Positions 23,601-38,600 of a stretch of 64,000 nucleotides of DNA are shown in pieces (the first letter of the stretch is position 1; each line of letters opens with the position of its first letter). The stretch covers positions 36,002,233 through 36,066,232 of the forward strand of contig OZ007571.1 in the NCBI GenBank assembly GCA_963931925.1. Reading direction: 5' to 3'. Below the pieces are notes generated by a model, which searched no databases, had not been told where the DNA came from, and saw only the letters and a list, made by a program, of their open reading frames with translations. The DNA is from Onchidella celtica. Taxonomy: Eukaryota > Mollusca > Gastropoda > Systellommatophora > Onchidiidae. The position numbers were made by a program, and so were the translations under genes.

Positions 23601-26600
23601 TCTGGTGTCGGCGCTTGTCTTCTACAGGAGAAGAACGAATGTTTCCATCCTGTGTGTTATGTCAGTAGGAAGTTATTGCAGAGAGAAAGAAAGTATTCTG
23701 TGATAGAGCGGGAGTGTCTTGCCATTGTGTGGTCCGTCCAGAAATTAGGACGTTATCTCATGGGACGAGAATTTTGTATCCAGACAGACCACAAGCCACT
23801 AACGTTTTTGTCGAAGAATCGTTCGTCCAGCCCACGTTTGTCTAGATGGGCATTGGCTTTGCAGCCGTATACCTTCGTTATTCAACCAATTCCAGGAACC
23901 AGCAATCATATCGCCGACTACCTTAGTCGAGCCTAGGGGAAGAGTTCAGGAGCTTGTACATCGGAGGACAGGAACATTGACAGGATCTGTGTGAACGAGT
24001 CGTCGACTTTAAAATATTGACATAAATATGATATGAAGAATGGTCTGTCACGAGCAGAGTTAGGGTCTTGGGGATGTTACGACTGCACGAGAGGCAGCTA
24101 ACTCACACTCGGACACAACCACACAAGAAAAGTATTAAATAACTAGAGCGTATATATGTCAGGCCGGTCAGGCCATAGTTTACATAAATATTAATAACAA
24201 AACAAAAGACAATAGGGGTATATATTCAAACCAAAAAAACTCTAATTAATAACTTAACCAATGATATTCATGTAACTATGGAGGTACTGCAATCAATAGC
24301 AAATAGGTATATTATACGAAATAAGATAATCTAAACTAACAGTTGAGTCGCCACTGGCCAGACGCCAGGCAAACTCTCCAGCAATAATACAGATTCTCAA
24401 GGTACACCGAAGGCTAGAACAGCCCAGTACATTCAAAGCCTACAGAAGCACAAATTGGCTTGTAGGTATTTAAGCAGCCTGTAAAAGTATATAATATATA
24501 TACACGCAATCACTCAGTCACTATTCATTTCATCAACAATGTGCTATATTATTCCAATCATACTATGGCAATAGATCTATGATAGAGGACACTCGTGGTC
24601 GAGTGCCAGCTGGGGTTTCCTTAGTCTTCCTATGAGGCTGTAGTTCTCTCTCTATCTCCGATCTCTATTATGCTTGAATAAATAAGATATATTACCATTG
24701 CTCACGCCTACTGGTAGGCGCGAACATCAATATAGCGCAGCGTGGGCTTTCAAAGGTCAGCCCACTCAGACCTTTCTTTCTAGAGCTCAGTCAGTCCGTT
24801 AGCAAGGACTTCTTGTCTTCAAAGCACACAGTTCAGGTACTGGTCAACCGGAGATACTTCACGACACGATGCTTCTGCTCGTCTGTATTCACCAAATCTG
24901 AACGTTACACGATGTCTTATACTATCTAACGACCCAGCGTGCTAGTCCGCTGGCCCAATTAGTTCAGCTATCTCATAGGTCGAAACCTCCCACCATTTTA
25001 ATTGTAGTAATACGTCTGCACTATTCTACCAGCCAGTTAACGTGCAAAAACTTGTCTAGTCATACTTAACAATGTCAACTAGCCCCACCTTGTTTCACCC
25101 CTACTCCATTACTTATTAATCACGAACATTAAAACCCACAAGCGTGAATCTAACAGTTTAACTTTACATTTATTTACTCACCAACTATAATTTGGCGAGG
25201 ACCGTTCAAGGCCACCAGCCAATTTCTCATGGCCCTGGTAAAACAACAACAACTCACTCTCTGCGTGAGTTTTAACAACATCTGAATCATGACATGGTTG
25301 ATAGGTTGATTGGTTTTTGATTCTGTATTAGGTATTGTGTTTAGTTAGCTATTGATGATGTGATACATATATGCATAGTGCAGGGCATATTGACCCCCAT
25401 ATTTTTCCCTGATTCCGGTATTTTATGTGCTAGAGGCATTGGTAGGTCATTTTTATGTAAGTATTGCTCACGCTCGCTCGTTGACAGTCATCTTGATGCA
25501 ATTTGAAATTAATTGCATTAATTTTTTTGGGGTGGGAGATGATGTCACGAGCGAGTGAGCGAGGATCAGTAGTTACGAGAAGAGGGGTAGAATAAAGTTA
25601 ACCCACGGGCCACAGGGTAAGGGAAAGCATGCATGTTGTGAGTGGGGGGGGGGGGGGTCTGAATGAGGCGAGAGCGCTGTATTACTATCACTGCACACTA
25701 AGACGTCCTAGAGAGCGGACGCAGGAGAAAGCCCCAGAGGGCGAACATAAGGAGAGCAGTCGGAAGACTTGGGAGTAGTGTTTTTTCCAGTGATGACTGG
25801 TGCCGGGGACGGGCCGAAGCGCCGCCTACGGTGAGCACAGGGGATAGGCCAGCATAGGGCCGAAGGCCACACATAGGCCAGGAGTGACGCTGTCGTGTAG
25901 GACAGTCGCCGCACATGAGTCGTGGCAGTCTGGCCACCGACAGGGACGTATATATGATCGTGAATGTGTTATTGAAATGCTAATGTGCTATTGCCATGTT
26001 GATGTGCTATTGAAATGCTAATGTGCTATTGCCATGTTGATGTGCTATTGGAATGCTAATGTGTTATGGCAATAGGAAGGGGCTATTGAGAGACTGCGGT
26101 GCCATTGAAATATTAATGTGCTATTAAGACATGGAGAGGAGAAGCTGAGACCGAAGTGTCTTTAGAAAGTAACTACCGGGTTGTGGACCCGAGGAAGTGT
26201 GCGTACGGGAGAAGGCCGTTGTACGGCAGTTGAATTGAATAATATAATGTCTGTATTTGCGCTATTATCTTTATGTTTATGTATAATAAATGTGTGAGTC
26301 TGATGGGTTGTTCTGTTAAGTGTTAAACTTGTTCGTTCGTGATTGTTGTCTTGTTATAATTATTACATCTCCCAGTCTGGGATTTGTGACAAAGCTGATA
26401 TCCAAAAGAACGTAATAATTTCTACTTTTTGACACTTATTACTATACTTTGGCTGTGCACTTATAACTGCTAGTACAATTTAAGTAGAAAAGGTTGATAT
26501 TAATAAGTAATTGTTTTACTTTGTAGTCAATCAAATATCGTGCTGAGTCATTTCATCCTGATCAACTATTGGTGTGTTCCATTTCTGTTGACAAAATTGA

Positions 26601-29600
26601 CATGTAGACAATGACACAATGCTCCATAAATAGTGTTATAATATATTTAAACCTGATTTATAAACTCAGAGAAGCACAAGTTCTGCGGGAATCAGTCCAA
26701 TGTCTAATTTTTGTCCAGACTGTAAGAGACGCCTAGGCATGATGCTTTCATGTGATTGTAGTAAGTGTTATTATGGTAGAAATACCTGGTGCCTGAAGAA
26801 AATAGAAATATTTCGTGACATTACCAGTAACTTTGACACAAAAGATCTCACTTTGCTGGGGGCAAGGATGTATCAGCAATAGATATGTAATATATGAGAC
26901 TTTGCTTTTGTGTCTTTTCAGACGTTGCTGAAAGCAGAAACTGTCAAGCCGCTGAAGGTGTGGTCAGGGGAGGTAAGTAGATCTTGTTCATTTTGAGTAT
27001 GTCTTGTCATGTATTCCTGTGTATGTGTCCACTTAGCTCTGTCAAAAACTTTAATATCTGTTGATCAGAAAAAGTTTTCATATGGATTTGGGTTTGGAAT
27101 TTGGTTATGCTCATTTGCATTTTGTATCCTGTGATGTCAGGATTCTCTGTTCACGTTCATGTGTAACCCATGTGTAAGCTTATATAAATGGACTTGCATT
27201 TGTGTGTGAGTATCTGAGTGTAAAGGCAATGATAGAGAAATGCAGGGAAAAAAGGAGATAGATGTTGCTACCACCAGGGAGAGAGATGTAGCCAAAGAGT
27301 TATAATAACGATATGTGTTTTTGTTTCAGATGTTAAGTGAATGGGACAAGTTGATGGAATTCGTCATGAAAATCAAACAGGTAAGTTGAGCAGGAAAGGC
27401 AGGTGTAGTCTGAACAAAGGAAGATTAAAAATGGAGGAAAGGAGTGTGAAACTGTTGTAATGGTGAGATTTGAAAATTGATCTTCTGAGTGAAAAATTCC
27501 CATGATCTCAGGTGGTCAAGGAGCAACAACCAAGTAGCTGTTTTGTGTTTCTTTTATTCATTGAATTTTTATAAATTGTTTGATCTGTTAAATTTTTTTT
27601 GTTTTGACCTTATGATGCACTTGAGGTTGTTTCCTGTATTTTTAATTCTTTTGAAAATTTATTGTATAGGTTTTTTTTTTGTTTTTGTTTCCAATGCGAG
27701 GCTTTTTGACCTTTTTTCTATTTTTTTATTTTAACTTTGCACCAAGCCCTTGTGCGACCCAAAGATTTTCTGTGTTTTTTAAGAAAAAGATTTTGTCAAT
27801 TTCCATGAAGTTACCAGGTCAGAGTGCCAGGATACCAGAATTAGGTGTCTCTATGTAGAAACTGTTACAGAGGAACAGGTGAGCAGAATGTAGCTAAAGA
27901 AAGCTGATGTCATAGTTGAAAATTATTCAGCAATCGGTGACAGGTTTGGAGCTAATCCTATAGTCTGATGGAGAGGCAAAGAAATGTAAAATTTTAATGA
28001 TTTTTTTTTCTTTGTTAGTAATAAATCATCTCATTCTTTCTCATTTTTGTAGGGTTTTTTGTTGAATAATTATATTATTTGTTGATCCTTTGCTTGCAGA
28101 AATCAGAGAGAGATGTCATAGATCACAGAACGGCATTCCTTTTACTGTTATTATTCTTGGGCCTTCAAAAACTGATGGATCAGACAGTTGCCTCCCAGTT
28201 GTTGCAGGTAATTTGTATATTCTTGTTTAGATTTTTCTATTGACAGTAGTGATTGATGTTTACAGTGTGCGTGTGTATTTAATTTATGTGTTGTTTGATG
28301 GAGATTGCCGGAGGTAAAACGTATTTGACGTCTTATGGTTTTTCTATCCACAGGATGTTTTTGTGTGCTATGAAAAGGCAGAGGCAAAGAAGAAGAACAA
28401 AAAAATGGAAGATGATTCAGGTGAGAAGCAGATTAAAATTTATAGATTTTCAAGGACAAATTTTGTGAGTATTTTGACTTGTAGTCTAGCTAGAAGGTGC
28501 AGAAGTTGGTATGTGTGAAACAAGAGCTAAATTATCTGAGTTGTAACATCATGTGTAATTGTAGATTAGTGGACAGCTCCTGTGTGTTGATGGATCAGCC
28601 AGCAAAAAGTGCATGATGATACAATAATTCACACTGACTTTTAAAATTAACTGACGGAATGATGAGTAGAAAGGTGGGCTTGTGGATTGTTCTTTTTGGA
28701 TTTTGATCCCCTGACCTTCCTGGATCTCTGAGTCAGGGCTCCCGAAGGGAAAAATGTGAAATTGTGGTAATAAGTAGTGTTGCTCTATGACACAACGTCA
28801 TCCATACTGGAGTCCTCTCATAACTCTAGTCAGTACTTTAAGGATTCAGTTAAAGTTGTCTGTTTAGTATTCTATGAAATCTGAACCCTAAAATGTCAGT
28901 ACTGTCATGAATCAAGACATAAGCAACTTCACTTCCTGATTTATGAGAATGATGGATTGAAAGGGGATTGATTAGGTGCTGGAGACTGCAAACCTAGATG
29001 GTTTTCAGTATTCATGGTTATGTGTTAAGTTCATGATGACACAGATGACCAACTGTGAAATTATGATAAAATGGTTTGATGGCCAATTATGAATTTATGG
29101 TTTGATATTCACTTTTCTTTGTGGATATTTGAAAAAAGCTCCTTCTTTTAATCTGCCTTACAGAACCCGAGTGGGTGGAGGTGGTGACTGAAGTATTGCT
29201 CAATATGCTGTCCCTACAGTCTCACTTGAGTCGTGTTGTCACGGCAGCAGTGTTCAAATCTTTGTCTGCCAGCCTCACACCTGCAGCTGTGGGTCTCATC
29301 ACCGAGGTAAACTTTGGTTAGCTGCAATTTAGGGAGATGTGGACATTGTGAACAGAATTGTTTGAATTAAATACAGCTGATGTATGTGGGCCTTTCATAG
29401 TAGTGGCTGTGTTATGAAGTGAAAATTTGCTCCATTAGTGCTGACATGATGTAGTAGTAGTACTTGTGAGGAATCTATTCATTCAATCAGTTCTCTGGTT
29501 GGTAAGAACAATTTTGGCTCTGTGCAGTTAAAATGATTCAAAGTAAGCGAAAACTACAACACTTGTATAATAATTCTTGGGGAGGAGTACCATTTGAGGT

Positions 29601-32600
29601 ACACAGCTAGGAGATTACAAGTACATGACTTTAGAAGCATCTGTTGTGGGGCGTGGATCAGGGGGTGGAGTGCAGGCTAGTTAGTCCTTTAGATGGATGT
29701 TTTATACTTATGGCTTTTGCACCCCTTGGCGATTAACACTCAGAACTTGAAATAGGTAATGGACTAAAGCTGTGGGCCTAATATGGTACTCCCTCCAATT
29801 TTTGGGATGGCTTTAATCCCTAACAGACAAATGTTATCAGTTCTTTATTGAAAACCTCTTGTGATATTCATGACTTGTGACCAATTGTCATGCTGTGCAG
29901 ATTTAAACTTGTACTTTTCTTGTTTCATATGAAACTCATAAGCTATTTTGGCTGTTGCAGGTGCTGATACCCAAACCAAGGGGCAGTGATGATGCTGGAG
30001 GTGTGTTAGTGGATGCTGACAATGATGATGATGAGGAGGAGGAGGAACTAGATGCGGAAGAAGCTGGCAGTGATGAGGATGAGTCAAGCCCTGATGATGA
30101 TGGTGATGATGATAATGATGACAATGCTGAAAGTGAAGAAGACATGGAGGATGAAGATGTAAACATTGATGACAACTTTCGTCAGTCAGTGAAAGAAGCT
30201 CTGGGAGAGGCAGCAGATGATGACTCGGGTGAAGATGAGGTAATACGGAGAGAGGTATAATAAAGCAGGAAGAACATTTAATGAGAAAGAAAAGATAGTG
30301 ATTGCATACAGTAATCTTTGGAGAAAATACTCACAGGTTTGAAAGTTACTGGTATGCTATGTTGCATTCCCTAGCCTCAAGACCATCCTAACTGATCCAC
30401 ATGTCTGATCAGTTGACAAACATCAAAAAGAAAGTGTAGAGTGCCAAAGATGTCATGTGCCATTTCCTGCATTTTCTGATATCAGTTTTCCAGAAAAGGT
30501 TCATAAGTTTGATAGCATAGTACTGCAAACTAAAAGTGCCATTTAAAAAAAAAAAATATTATCTGATTAGTGAATATAAAAATTTATCATCTTCTCACTA
30601 TAAAATATTTTTTGTGGATTTTTTTGTTCCTTTCAGACTTTTTATTGCAAATTGAGTTTCATAAATCTGTCTTTAGCTGTTGTATTTGTATGTTCTATTT
30701 TCAGGACTTACCTGACTTGGATGATGAAGAAATGTTTAAGCTAGATGACATGTTAGCTGAGGTATTCAGACAGAGGCGGAAGATAGGAGGCAAGAAGGCC
30801 AGGGAACAAAAGAAGAAAGAGATGGCAAACTTTAGGATTAGGTGAGTTTTTGTGCAATCATCATTTAGTGGATGGAGAAGATGATGTGGATTGAGAGGCA
30901 GATCAGACACATTCGTCTGTGAAATTTTCACGTCATCAGGACAAAATTATCACATATCCCCCTGGCAGGTGAAAGTTTGGTGATAGTAATGCTTAGAATG
31001 GCTTAGATCAGCTGTTGATTGGTAGCACCAGCTTGACTCCAACATCAGTTGATGCACATGGGATAGATTGACAGAAACACTAAGACACAAGGGGTGCCTT
31101 TTGGTTAGGAATTGATTAGACTTGAGGTGATGGCATGAATTCGGGGTCATTTGATGCAGTTGTTCACAAAAAAGGCAAAAAATTTCAGTTTTGGAGCTTT
31201 CCAATTTTGGAATTTCTGTGAAAGGGTTAACACTTACTTCTTTCATCTTTTAATTGCTTCACAATATCATACTTGAATGTAATGAATGAATCATAAATCC
31301 ACTTGTTCTTTCTTTTATTCCAGGGTATTGGATCTTGTAGAAATTTTGGTCAAAAGTGAAAGATGTGGAGATTTTGTGTTGGTAAGTGCAAGTATCAAGT
31401 CCATTCCTCCCCCTCACCACAAACATACACATACACACACCTCCCTATCCATTATTGCTATTCACACGATGTTCAGTGATTTTCAGTTCTCTTCTCATTA
31501 GTCAGACAGGGTTTCTGTACAGCCCTGGAATTCTAATTCACTTGAGAAAAAGCCCTGGGCAAGACCTGAAAATAGTGCATTAGGCCCGAAATTCTCCTCA
31601 GGTTAAAAAAACATTTTTAAACAAATGGTGAAAAAAAATCTGAATAACAACAATAAAAAATTAAATAATAAACAATGTTTTTCTCTTTTCTTGCATGTAG
31701 GCAACCCTAGAATTTAACATTTAAACCAACATTCTCAAAGATGTGCAGGGATCTCGATCAGAGTTGGGAAGGTCCTAAGAACTGTCATCAGCAGAGAAAG
31801 AGATCACAGCAAGAGATGCAGTTCTAGAACTGTAACTGGACCAGAAAGGGATCAGTTTGCAAATGTGGTTTTTAAAAATGTCCTATGATTTTTGCTCTGA
31901 TATCTTTCAAAATTTGTCCTCCACTTTCAGGACATCATTAAACCACTTTTGTTGCTGATGATGAAAACAAACCCATCCGACAGTCAGGCACTGCTGGACA
32001 GGTCAAAGGCCATCTTCAAACAGCTGAAAGCTAGAGTTAAGGTAATCATTTTCTAATCACAGTTATAGAAGCAACAGCTGACACACAATAGATTCTTTTA
32101 TGCTTTGAGTTTAAGTTTGGATTTAAAGGCATGTTGGCACCATATCGGCCATTTTGCACCTTTGACAGTTTTTAGGTACTTTATTTAAGCTTGATACTCA
32201 GAACTTCATTAATTAAAATTTCACAAATGAAATTTAAAAGTTCGTAGAAAATTCTTTTATTTGTAAAGAATGTCATGTTTCTTCGGTGAAAAATTGCGTT
32301 TAATGTCACCAGTGTAATGGTTTAGTAAGTGTTCGTTTTAGATAGTATAGATGCCTTCAATTTCTTTTCATTCTCTGCAGCAAATTTCCAACAGTATCAA
32401 TAGAAATAATTTTGACCACTTACACTTTCTTTCCATGCCTTAGATTTAAATGTTTCTGCAAGTCAGTGAGACTTTATGTTTCTTTACAGCAAGGCCTTTT
32501 GGACGGTGTTCATTCAGCCGAAGACCAACATGAAATGTTTCAGCAACTACTTGAACTGGCTCGAACAGGTGCGTAGCATGGTAGAACAGGAATGATGCTA

Positions 32601-35600
32601 AAAACAGTTGTCTCTGCCCATTGATAAATTTTCAGAGCCGCCCATATTGCTTTCTAAGTGAAAATCTCTGAGAGCACACCTGGAATTTGGGGGATACTGG
32701 GGAAGAAAAGTTTCAAGTTGATTCTCCAGTTATTTAAATAAAATATGACAATATTAAGAACATCATCAGAGTCTTATTTCATATACAACATAAATGTATT
32801 GTTAGATCTCTGGTGATGAGTGTTGTTCACCTTATTTTCACCCAATACTTTTTGTGCCAGAATAATTTTCATAAAGAAATTTTCTTTTGGAAGTGAAGGA
32901 TGTCCAACTAATTTAATGTAAGGATTTGGTGTGTGAAACAACATATTGATGGCTGAAACTTTATCTTTTAGGAAGAGATTTGTGTAATTCTTTAAGTGCG
33001 ATGAAATGTGAAAGTATCTGGTGTCTCATACCTTGCATAAGCTACTGTAATGTTCAAATCGAAGGCAGATGTGAAAATTTGGGCATATATCATCCCTCAG
33101 AACACGTGCTAGGGTAACCATTTTGTTAGTTTTGCAGGAGAGCTGTTTTAAGTTTTTTTTTGCGATTTTCATCACCCTCCTGTGGCGTCAGTTTTCCCCT
33201 TCTTGTGCTGATATTTTGACATAACATATATAGGACTGCCAATATCCAAGTGCAGGAAAGCTTTTTTTCTCAAAATTGGACAGTAGGCCTACTTGATTGT
33301 TGTTTTTCGAAGAATAAGTATACACAAAAAATTTAATAAGCCATATATCTCAGCTAATAATGCTCGTATCGATTCCCTGATTAGAGAGGTGCTAGAAAAC
33401 AGCACAAGTAATCGCATGGTGATTCAAACTCGACTATGGCTGAAATGTTGGTTACACTAGTATGTGTTTTGAGGGACGATATATTGCTTGCAGGTATGGG
33501 TCATTTTGTATACAATATTTCAGAACTAAATTAAATTTGCCATCTGTATAATGTGAGAGATGTTTTGCAAATCTGTTCTAACCCCGTAACTGTCAGTTTT
33601 CATTCTGTACATATTTATTTATCTTATATATTTTTTTTTTCATGTTTTGCAGTAACAGATGCTGCCCACCTGCAGAACATTTCCACTGCCTGTTACATTG
33701 TGGTAAGTCTGTCTGTATTTCTGACAACAGCCATATGCATTGTTCAGTATTGAAGATGTCTGTAATGAAGGCCTTCTTTCAAACATTAAGGACTTATTGA
33801 GCTTTACAGAGTGACTGTTAATAGTGTCTGTTAGATTTCGAGGGAGGTTGGGTACAGAAACAGTATTGATAGCCAAATTACTCAATTAGTGTCTCATAAA
33901 AGCTGATCAAGCTGATTGCTGGATGTGGAAATAATCTTATATAAATGTGCTTCTTCAGGGGTTCAATTCTCATCTATCATGAGAGGTATATCTTCAGTGT
34001 CCATTATTTCCTGAGTATTTGTATTTGTATAACTCTTTAATCCCATTTGGGAAATTGAGAGACGAGCACCTTGCCTCTAGACCACCTTGTCCCCAATTAT
34101 TCTAATAAATAAAGTTTGACAACCTATATTTTCCTTTCATGACCTTTCCTTTCTTTTGTTATGCCATCAAACAGTATGTTTCTAAAGCACGGTAAAATGA
34201 TGTTCAGAATTTGAAGAATTTTTCTGTGAAATGTTTATGTATTTAACACTGGATAATTTGCATCTATTTCAGATGAAACTACAGAGAGCCAGCAGTGACA
34301 GCCAGGTTGGTCTGTGTACAGTTATTTATGAGTACAAGTCAATATAACATGCAGGTGGATTTCTTATAAGGCATTTACTTGACACAAGGATCACTGTTTG
34401 ATAGAAGATGGTGAATGCTGACTGTCTGATACCTTGACAATAACAATTTGGTTTTCATGAATTTATTTCTTTTATGTTACAGAAAATACTGAAAAAAATG
34501 AAAATACTCAAAAGTTTGATATGGCCAGTGCTAACGTATGGCAGTGAAGCATGGACATTAAGAAAGTATGAAAGAGCAAAAATAGAAGCAGCAGAAATGT
34601 GGTTATACAGATGTCTCTTGAAAATGCATTGGACTGACAGAAGAATAAATGAAAGCATTTTATCAGATCTATTTATCCACCGACAACTGCTCAATTTCAT
34701 CAACAAAAGAAGGCTTAAATATGTAGGACATGCAATGACCAAATGAGAAATAAGAAAACAAATCTCATGAAAACCATCCTGCAAGGAAAAATAGAATCAA
34801 AGAGAAAAATAGGAAGACCACCAATCATATACGACAGCAATATCAAGGATGTCAGCAACTTATCAGTGCAAGAAATAAGTCAGAAAAGTGAATATTGTGG
34901 CTGATGGAACACCTTTGTATCCTCATGTGCGAAGGCTAACTTCGAAAATGGAGATGCACACAGATGACAGATGAGATGATGTTACAGAAACTTTAGGAGT
35001 TGGTGCTCAGGACAGAGGTGAAGAGAGGCCTAAATATGTCATCTTGAAATTAAACTAAATTTCAGTTTGTGCTAAATAAAGAACTATTTTAGTTTGATTT
35101 GTGGTGCACTATTCTGAGTTGTTAAAGCTCCTCCCTGTTGAATGAACAACTGATGTTGTTGCATATTGATTTGCCATGATTTGTATGTTTCCAGGAGCCT
35201 TCGATGTTGAGTCGTTGTAGGGATCTAGTAGAGAATTGTCTGCACAAGGTCATCATGAAGAAGTATGTACCTGATACCTGTTCGTTTGATGTTTTCTAGC
35301 CTATACTCATTATTAGACCATCGTCAGTGTTTTCCTTGCTTGATCTATGCTCTTTGTGTGCTGCTTGTTCCAACCTTTCTCGTCTGCTTCGTCATTTGTA
35401 CGTTCTCCACAGTAGGTAGAATTCCTCTGAACTGCATTGTTTGTACAGGTAAGTGATGTATGGGGGAAAAAAATTATTTGCTAATTTCACATTGTTTGTT
35501 CCATTTGCAGACAGTCCAAGCCTCACCCGTCCTTCTTTGTCACACTGATAGAGCTGGATCAGGTAAGCCATTTCAACAGACTGCAGGTTAATCCTGCCAT

Positions 35601-38600
35601 AAGCTGATATTGATTTAGCCATTAGTGGTGAACATTTTGCATATAATGTTTTGTAAGCAAGGGAAGGAAGAGAATGGATCTTAGATGTATGATTTGCACT
35701 TTATTCAGGATAACTCCTATTGCTTTTGTTGGCTTGAACAAACTTGTCTGTAGATACTTAACTAACTCTTACTGGCGCAATATAGAATTTTTATCATTAT
35801 TGTAGGAAATTAATTTATTTAAACCAGATTACTTAATTGTATCTTTAGATTCAATGATAGAGAGTGATTATAACCACAAAAGCATTAATTGATCTTTATT
35901 ATTATTATTTTTTTCCGTAGTCAACATTTCAAGTATTGAGTACCATGTTACTGCACGGTCTGAAGGAAGAGTCCACCAAAACACATGGACGAGTAAGTCG
36001 GGATGAAACTGTCATTGTTCAGACGTTGTCTCTCTTACATTTCTATTTGACAATTTCTGCCGTACAATATGGGAATTTATTTATTTATTTATTTTTTTTC
36101 AATATGAATGTGCTAGGTATAGAATTCTGAAGAAGTTGTTCTTTAAACACTTCACCGATTAGAACTATAATTAATAAATGCTTTTGAATTTGACACAAAT
36201 ATCCAACCTTTCCACTGTATACTGTTCAGTTTATGGCCATTCAAACACAGCTGTGAAAGAAACATTTGAATCAAAAGTACATGCTGCCATCAGTATTACA
36301 GAGAATTTTTTATTCAGGATAAAGCATTGTTGTCCCTCAGAATTCACCAGCTTCTAATAGATTTATTTCACTATTTCCATATAATCGTGTAGAAGACACA
36401 TGTAGGACTGTGCCTTGTGGTATTATTCTTGTAGTTGGGAAATCTTTCAAGAATGTTTCACTACAGCAGTTTTCATGATTTTGGGAAATTTTCCACAGAT
36501 GATGTGCTGTTCACTTCTGGCAAGTTTATGCAAGAAAACGGACAATGTGAGTGATTTTTAAATGCTTAGTGAGTGCAAATGCTTGTTGCATGTCTAATTG
36601 TATTATTGTTAGGTCATTTGTACTTGTGTGAATGTTCAAAATGTGATCCTGTTCACATGAGAACCACAATATTAATTAAATGAAGTGAAACTTTGCAAAC
36701 TTTCATAGTGTTTGGGGAAATTAGCAAAGAGAGAGAGGGATGTGTAGAAGCAGTACACTTGGTACATGCATGACAGGGAAGGACCTTCAAGGTTCCCACT
36801 CTTCCGCGGAAATCCACGGTGGAAGAGATCAGCGGTAATTTTTCCGATGTCCATTTTATTACTATTATTTAAGTATTTTGTTGTGAATTTCTATGTGTAG
36901 GTGTAATGTATGGTCCATTATACCAAATTTATGCACAGAATATGGTCAATCATTTAAAATGTACGCTCCGCATAGGCGCCGCGCATAGATTTCAGATGTT
37001 TTTTTCTCAGTTGAGTGGGAGCCCTGGACCTTGACCACAGCTGACAAGGGACAAGGTGGTCTAGAGGCAAGGTGCTCGCCTCTCATGCCAAGGGTCCCGG
37101 GTTCAAAACCCGGCCGGTGCAGGCATGTTGGAAGTTTGGGATTTTTCCCATATTTTCGTGTCCCTGATCCTATTGAGGGGTAGGATCAAGTACCTAGTCT
37201 TCTCGGAAAAGGACGAAAAAATTCGGAGGGCCCGCGTGCACGTTGCGCACGTTAAAGATACCTTGGCAGTTGGAAATCGAAAAGAGCAGGCCGAACAGGC
37301 CGCTGCCCGGGCAAAATTAAATAAAATTCATCTCTACCATTCCCTCATCCCCCCCCCCAAAAAAAACGCCGACCGGCGCTGCACTGTGGCGACGACGTGC
37401 CTGCTCCAGTTGTAACTGGGCTGCAATGGCACAAAGGCAAATTTCCTAAATAGGATTAGAGTTATACAATACAATACAATACAATTATCAATGGTAATGA
37501 AAGTTGTAGCTGTGATTCTTGCACCAGTAGAAGGACTGAGTAATAAGCCAGTGACATTGTCATGTTGTGTGACAAATACTACTATAATGGGATGAAAAAA
37601 AAAATGTCGATGGGATTGAGAGATACACAATTGATATATTAACTGTCCGTCTAACTCCTGTGAATTATTACTACTGTATCGGGTGTATGTGACCTTGTAC
37701 TCTTTGATCTGCAGATGAAGGAGTCGGAGCAGCAGCTGATGAAGACATGGACATCAGAAGCAGCCAGTGTAGTCACTAAGGTGAAATAGCACAAAGTTAA
37801 ACTTTGAAGTGCACGACATTTTGAGAAAATGTCAAGCACTTAGGAAATTTAAATCTGTGAAAAAACAAAACTAATGAAATTAAAAATCTTAAACAAAACT
37901 GGAAGTTTCTTTGGAAAACATAATTTATCAGTTTTAGTGCATTCTAACAAAACTTCTGTATTATATAATTTATTTTTTATTCTCTTTCATATGAAATATA
38001 TGTTAACCTTGAAAAGATTTTGTTTCTGGTATATATTCTAGTTTATCAGATAGGTTTCATTCATACTTTGTCGCACAGTTCAGGAGAAATTCATTTCAAA
38101 TTAAGGGCAAAAGGGCACATTTTTGCCGACTCCATCTTTACCATTCTTTTAATTTGAAAGAGAACATCTCACTCAGAACTGTTCCTGTTATATGATGGAA
38201 ATGGTAAATTGTTCCCACATGTCTGAGATCAAAAGAATTTATATAATATCAGTTGAAAAGCTTCAAATTTCACATTCTGAATATTTCTCTTTAGACTTCA
38301 TGACATCAGCACGTTGAATGAAATGGGATAAGCAGGGGTTCATAAAGGGTGAAAGGGCTTTGAAATTTGTCATCTTTTAGAAATTAAGCACTGTCCAGCA
38401 TGTTCATCACATCATAATTTGATCCAATAAATAAAATAAAATAAGTCAATTTGACAGTTTCAGGTAGACTGATTCATTTTCTAAATTCCTTTCACAGTTG
38501 CTTGTAGGTGGGGAAGGTATCAAAGTGATGCTGTACAAGGACCTGTTATCTCTGGCAGTTGCTTTGCAGACTCGGTCTGATCTGTTTCCTAAGGTAAGTG

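Larger units (their letters stand above)
17446..26391 (+). mobile_element. Full-length Gmr1-like Ty3/gypsy LTR retrotransposon
   Basis: An 8.9-kb element in MYBBP1A intron 15, in the sense direction of the gene. It has two LTRs (851 and 849 bp), a 5-bp target duplication AAGCT (17441-17445 and 26392-26396), a primer-binding site matching the tRNA-Pro type, gag, an open pol frame and a polypurine tract. In pol the integrase precedes reverse transcriptase and RNase H, an order known from the Gmr1 group and otherwise typical of Ty1/copia. The LTRs differ at two substitutions and the length of one G run, so insertion was recent. Confidence 0.93.

Noticed and set aside
29845-30175. His/Pro- and Ser-rich minus-strand frames
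   Set aside because: Shadows of the GAT/GAG-rich acidic exon of MYBBP1A.
37125-37415. 96-residue open frame, with a relative at 56896-57096
   Set aside because: Both lie wholly inside tRNA-derived SINE copies.
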